Shown: positions 42,460 through 44,765 of the stretch, piece by piece | How the letters are laid out: each line of letters starts with the position of its first letter | Position numbering within the stretch: position 1 is the first letter of the stretch | Assembly (NCBI GenBank): GCA_017513005.1 | Contig: JAFWDM010000058.1 | Span: 1 to 44,765 of the forward strand | Length of the DNA: 44,765 bases | Direction of reading: 5' to 3' | Origin: Lachnospiraceae bacterium | GTDB lineage: Bacteria > Bacillota > Clostridia > Lachnospirales > Lachnospiraceae | Made by a program: the position numbers and the translations under genes | The notes under the pieces: model-generated | Database searches by the model: none | Told to the model about the DNA's origin: nothing | What the model saw: the letters and a program-made list of their open reading frames with translations, nothing else

Positions 42460-43728
42460 TCAGCTGCGGGTCTTGACCAGACGGGGCTTGTACCCGTTCT
42501 TCTCCAGTACGGAGATGATCTCTTTTTTGTGCTCCGTTCCAAAGGCTTCGAGTGTGATCCGCAGTTCCACAGCCGCGCTGCGGTTGATCGTCACGAACTG
42601 ATTGTGCTCAAGTTTGATGACATTGCCGTTTGCCTCTGCGATCAGACCGGAGACGCGGTGCAGTTCGCCCGGCTTGTCGGGCAGAAGAACGGAGACCGTA
42701 AAGATGCGGTCGCGAAGGATCAGTCCCTGCTGTACGACAGAGGACATGGTGATGACGTCCATATTTCCGCCGCTGAGCACGCAGACGATCTTCTTGTCCC
42801 GGCAGTCGATATGCCGCAGGGCAGCAACGGTCAGCAGGCCGGAATTTTCCACGACCATCTTGTGGTTTTCCACCATATCCAGGAAAGCCGTCACGAGCTC
42901 CTGGTCAGACACCGTCACGATCTCATCGAGATTTTTCTGCAGCCAGGGATAGATCCGGCTCCCCGGCGTTTTGACCGCCGTGCCGTCCGCGATCGTATTC
43001 ACGGATGGAAGCGTCACGACTTTTCCGGCTTCAAAGGAGGCTTTCAGGCAGGCTGCTCCCTCCGGTTCCACTGCGATCACCTTCACATTCGGCTTGAGCA
43101 GCTTTGCCAGGCAGGAAACGCCGGTCGCAAGTCCGCCTCCGCCGACCGGGACGAGGATGATGTCCACAAGCGGCAGATCCTTGACGATCTCCATCGCAAT
43201 GGTTCCCTGTCCCGTTGCCACATCAGGATCATCAAAGGGATGGATAAAGGTGTAGCCCTTTTCCTCCGCCAGTTTTGCGGCATGGGCGGCGGCATCGTCA
43301 TAAACATCCCCGTACAGCACGACCTCCGCCCCCAGGGCCTTCGTGCGGTTCACCTTGATCAGGGGCGTCGTCGTGGGCATCACGATGACTGCCTTCGCGC
43401 CGCATTCGCGCGCCGCATAGGCCACACCCTGGGCGTGATTTCCGGCGGATGCCGTGATCAGGCCCCGCTCTCTCTCCTGCGGGGACAGCGTGCTGATCTT
43501 GTAATACGCGCCGCGCACCTTGTAGGCGCCGGTCCTCTGCATGTTTTCCGGCTTCAGGTAGACCTTTGCGCCCGTCATCTCGCTGAAATAATCCGAATAG
43601 ATCAGTTCCGTATCCAGCGTCACACGTGCTACGGCCTCGCAGGCCTCCTCAAATTTTCTGAGCGTGAGCGTCTCCGCCGTCGCGGACTCCTTCACTTCCT
43701 GCACTTCTCTCTTTTCCTTTTCAGACAT
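42460..43728 (-). CDS. ilvA: Threonine ammonia-lyase (threonine deaminase)
   Basis: A 422-residue PLP enzyme converting threonine to 2-oxobutyrate, the entry to isoleucine synthesis. PLP lysine in RTGAYKVRGAYYK; phosphate loop GGGGLATG; SAGNHAQGVAYAA. A single ACT domain ends the protein (IFTVSVLLPDKPGELHRVSG), as in ~400-residue enzymes often called TdcB/IlvA-like; biosynthetic E. coli IlvA is longer. Separated from the other ilv genes by ~24 kb and placed in the SRP operon region behind ftsY (56 bp). Confidence 0.95.
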   Translation of the reverse strand: MSEKEKREVQEVKESATAETLTLRKFEEACEAVARVTLDTELIYSDYFSEMTGAKVYLKPENMQRTGAYKVRGAYYKISTLSPQERERGLITASAGNHAQGVAYAARECGAKAVIVMPTTTPLIKVNRTKALGAEVVLYGDVYDDAAAHAAKLAEEKGYTFIHPFDDPDVATGQGTIAMEIVKDLPLVDIILVPVGGGGLATGVSCLAKLLKPNVKVIAVEPEGAACLKASFEAGKVVTLPSVNTIADGTAVKTPGSRIYPWLQKNLDEIVTVSDQELVTAFLDMVENHKMVVENSGLLTVAALRHIDCRDKKIVCVLSGGNMDVITMSSVVQQGLILRDRIFTVSVLLPDKPGELHRVSGLIAEANGNVIKLEHNQFVTINRSAAVELRITLEAFGTEHKKEIISVLEKNGYKPRLVKTRS

Positions 43729-43784
43729 AATCTTTCCTTTTCTTGATTTTCCCGTCTATACCGGCAGGCAGAGACGGCGGCCTC

Positions 43785-44702
43785 TCACTTGTCCCTGTAA
43801 AACAGCGCATCCACGAATTCATCCGGATTGAACCGCTGCAGGTCCTCGATCTTCTCCCCGACGCCGATGAATTTGACAGGGACGCCCACCTCGGACTGCA
43901 CCGCGATGGCAATGCCGCCCTTGGCTGTCCCGTCCATCTTTGTGAGAACGATACCGGTCAGATTCGTCACAGAAGCGAATTCCCGCGCCTGCGAGACCGC
44001 GTTCTGGCCGGTCGCGGCATCCAGGACGACCCAGTTTTCCCGGTAACACTCCGGAAATTCACGGGTGATGATCCTGTCGATCTTGGCAAGCTCATTCATC
44101 AGATTCTTCTTATTATGAAGGCGGCCGGCGGTATCACACAGGAGGATATCCGTCTTCCGTGCTTTGGCGGCCTGGACGGCATCATAGACGACACTCGCCG
44201 GATCGGACCCCTCCGCCCCGCCGATGATATCGACTCCCGCGCGCCTGGCCCACTCGGTCAGCTGTTCGTTCGCCGCGGCACGGAAGGTATCCGCCGATGC
44301 GATCAGGACCCTTTTCCCCTGCCTTTTATAGTTTGCGGCGAGCTTTCCGATCGATGTCGTCTTCCCTACGCCATTGACCCCGATCACCAGAATGACAGCA
44401 GGTCCTTTCTCGAAATCATAGGCATCCTTTCCCTGCTTCATCCGGTTGCGGATCCCCATGATCAGCTCCTGGCGGCAGTCTGCGGCATAGCGGATCCGCT
44501 CCGCCTGCACCTCTCCGCGCAGATGATCGATCAGTTCCTCCGTGGTCTGCACGCCGATATCGCCCATGATCATGGTTTCTTCAAGTTCCTCGTAAAACTC
44601 CTCTGTCACCTTCTCGTAGGAGTTGAAGACCTGATCCATGCTGTCTGTAAGATTTGCCCTGGTCTTCTTCAGTCCCTGTATGAGTCTGTCAAAAAAGCCC
44701 AT
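43785..44702 (-). CDS. ftsY: SRP receptor FtsY
   Basis: A 305-residue SRP receptor GTPase with almost no acidic A domain. N domain from MGFFDRLIQGLKKTRANL; G domain: GVNGVGKTTSIGKLA, DTAGRL, DAATGQNAVSQAREF, TKMDGTAKGG. It docks the Ffh-ribosome complex at the membrane. ATG 44702 has GGGAGGGAG upstream. The ~63 bp right of it to the window edge hold no promoter I can call; the unit may begin further right, as smc or rnc usually precedes ftsY. Confidence 0.97.
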   Translation of the reverse strand: MGFFDRLIQGLKKTRANLTDSMDQVFNSYEKVTEEFYEELEETMIMGDIGVQTTEELIDHLRGEVQAERIRYAADCRQELIMGIRNRMKQGKDAYDFEKGPAVILVIGVNGVGKTTSIGKLAANYKRQGKRVLIASADTFRAAANEQLTEWARRAGVDIIGGAEGSDPASVVYDAVQAAKARKTDILLCDTAGRLHNKKNLMNELAKIDRIITREFPECYRENWVVLDAATGQNAVSQAREFASVTNLTGIVLTKMDGTAKGGIAIAVQSEVGVPVKFIGVGEKIEDLQRFNPDEFVDALFYRDK

Positions 44703-44765
44703 TGATTCTCCCTCCCGGATACAAAGCGGGGACACACGGCAGTTGCTCCTTCAGAGTCATCTGCA

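Overview
The window reads as a chromosomal segment of a GC-rich, monoderm, anaerobic-type Firmicute, most likely Clostridia close to Lachnospiraceae. The evidence is strong AGGAGG-type ribosome binding sites, TTGACA/TATAAT promoters, an LTA-synthase-like enzyme, a SARP/BTAD regulator, a divergent PRPP synthetase, a GH25-like membrane protein, and the Firmicute core order ftsY-ylxM-ffh-rpsP-khpA-rimM-trmD-rplS-rbgA-rnhB. The genus assignment is inference. Apart from one tRNA, every gene I accept lies on the minus strand, so transcription runs from high to low coordinates.

Layout from low to high coordinates. 1-323: a cluster of nested palindromes and a terminator. 324-2353: a two-gene regulatory unit (SARP/BTAD protein plus LytTR response regulator) with a candidate LytTR operator at its promoter. 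2541-4958: LTA-synthase-family enzyme. 5090-5160: tRNA-Gly(CCC) on the plus strand. 5217-9534: smpB, secG, a transpeptidase PBP and its FtsW/RodA partner. 9557-12127: U32 peptidase-family protein with repeat-expanded inserts. 12228-14451: zapA, ruvB, ruvA. 14770-20098: branched-chain amino-acid genes ilvC, ilvN, ilvH, ilvB and then tyrS. 20258-26798: plsY, der, prs, an rnhB-yraN fusion, rbgA with an unusual repetitive tail, and rplS. 27100-37216: a seven-gene Pel-like exopolysaccharide locus. 37228-41030: trmD, rimM, khpA, rpsP, ffh, ylxM. 41203-44702: a degenerate GH25-like membrane protein, ilvA and ftsY.

The most striking part is 27100-37216. A Gram-positive-type Pel polysaccharide cluster (GH114/GH166-like hydrolase, PelD-like, PelE-like, DUF2194 deacetylase, PelF, PelG, DUF4832 protein) sits inside the conserved trmD-rplS interval, and its first gene begins 11 nt after the trmD stop. 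The PelD-like protein ends after its GAF domain, with no C-terminal GGDEF/I-site domain, so the c-di-GMP switch known for Pel may be absent. The DUF4832 protein closes the operon and is the least explained component.

The two regulatory genes at the left edge, the second acetolactate synthase small subunit with its own promoter, the RNase HII-YraN fusion, and a recurring pattern of short tandem duplications just upstream of start codons are secondary points of interest. Promoters, terminators and repeats were read by eye. No searches or folding were run.
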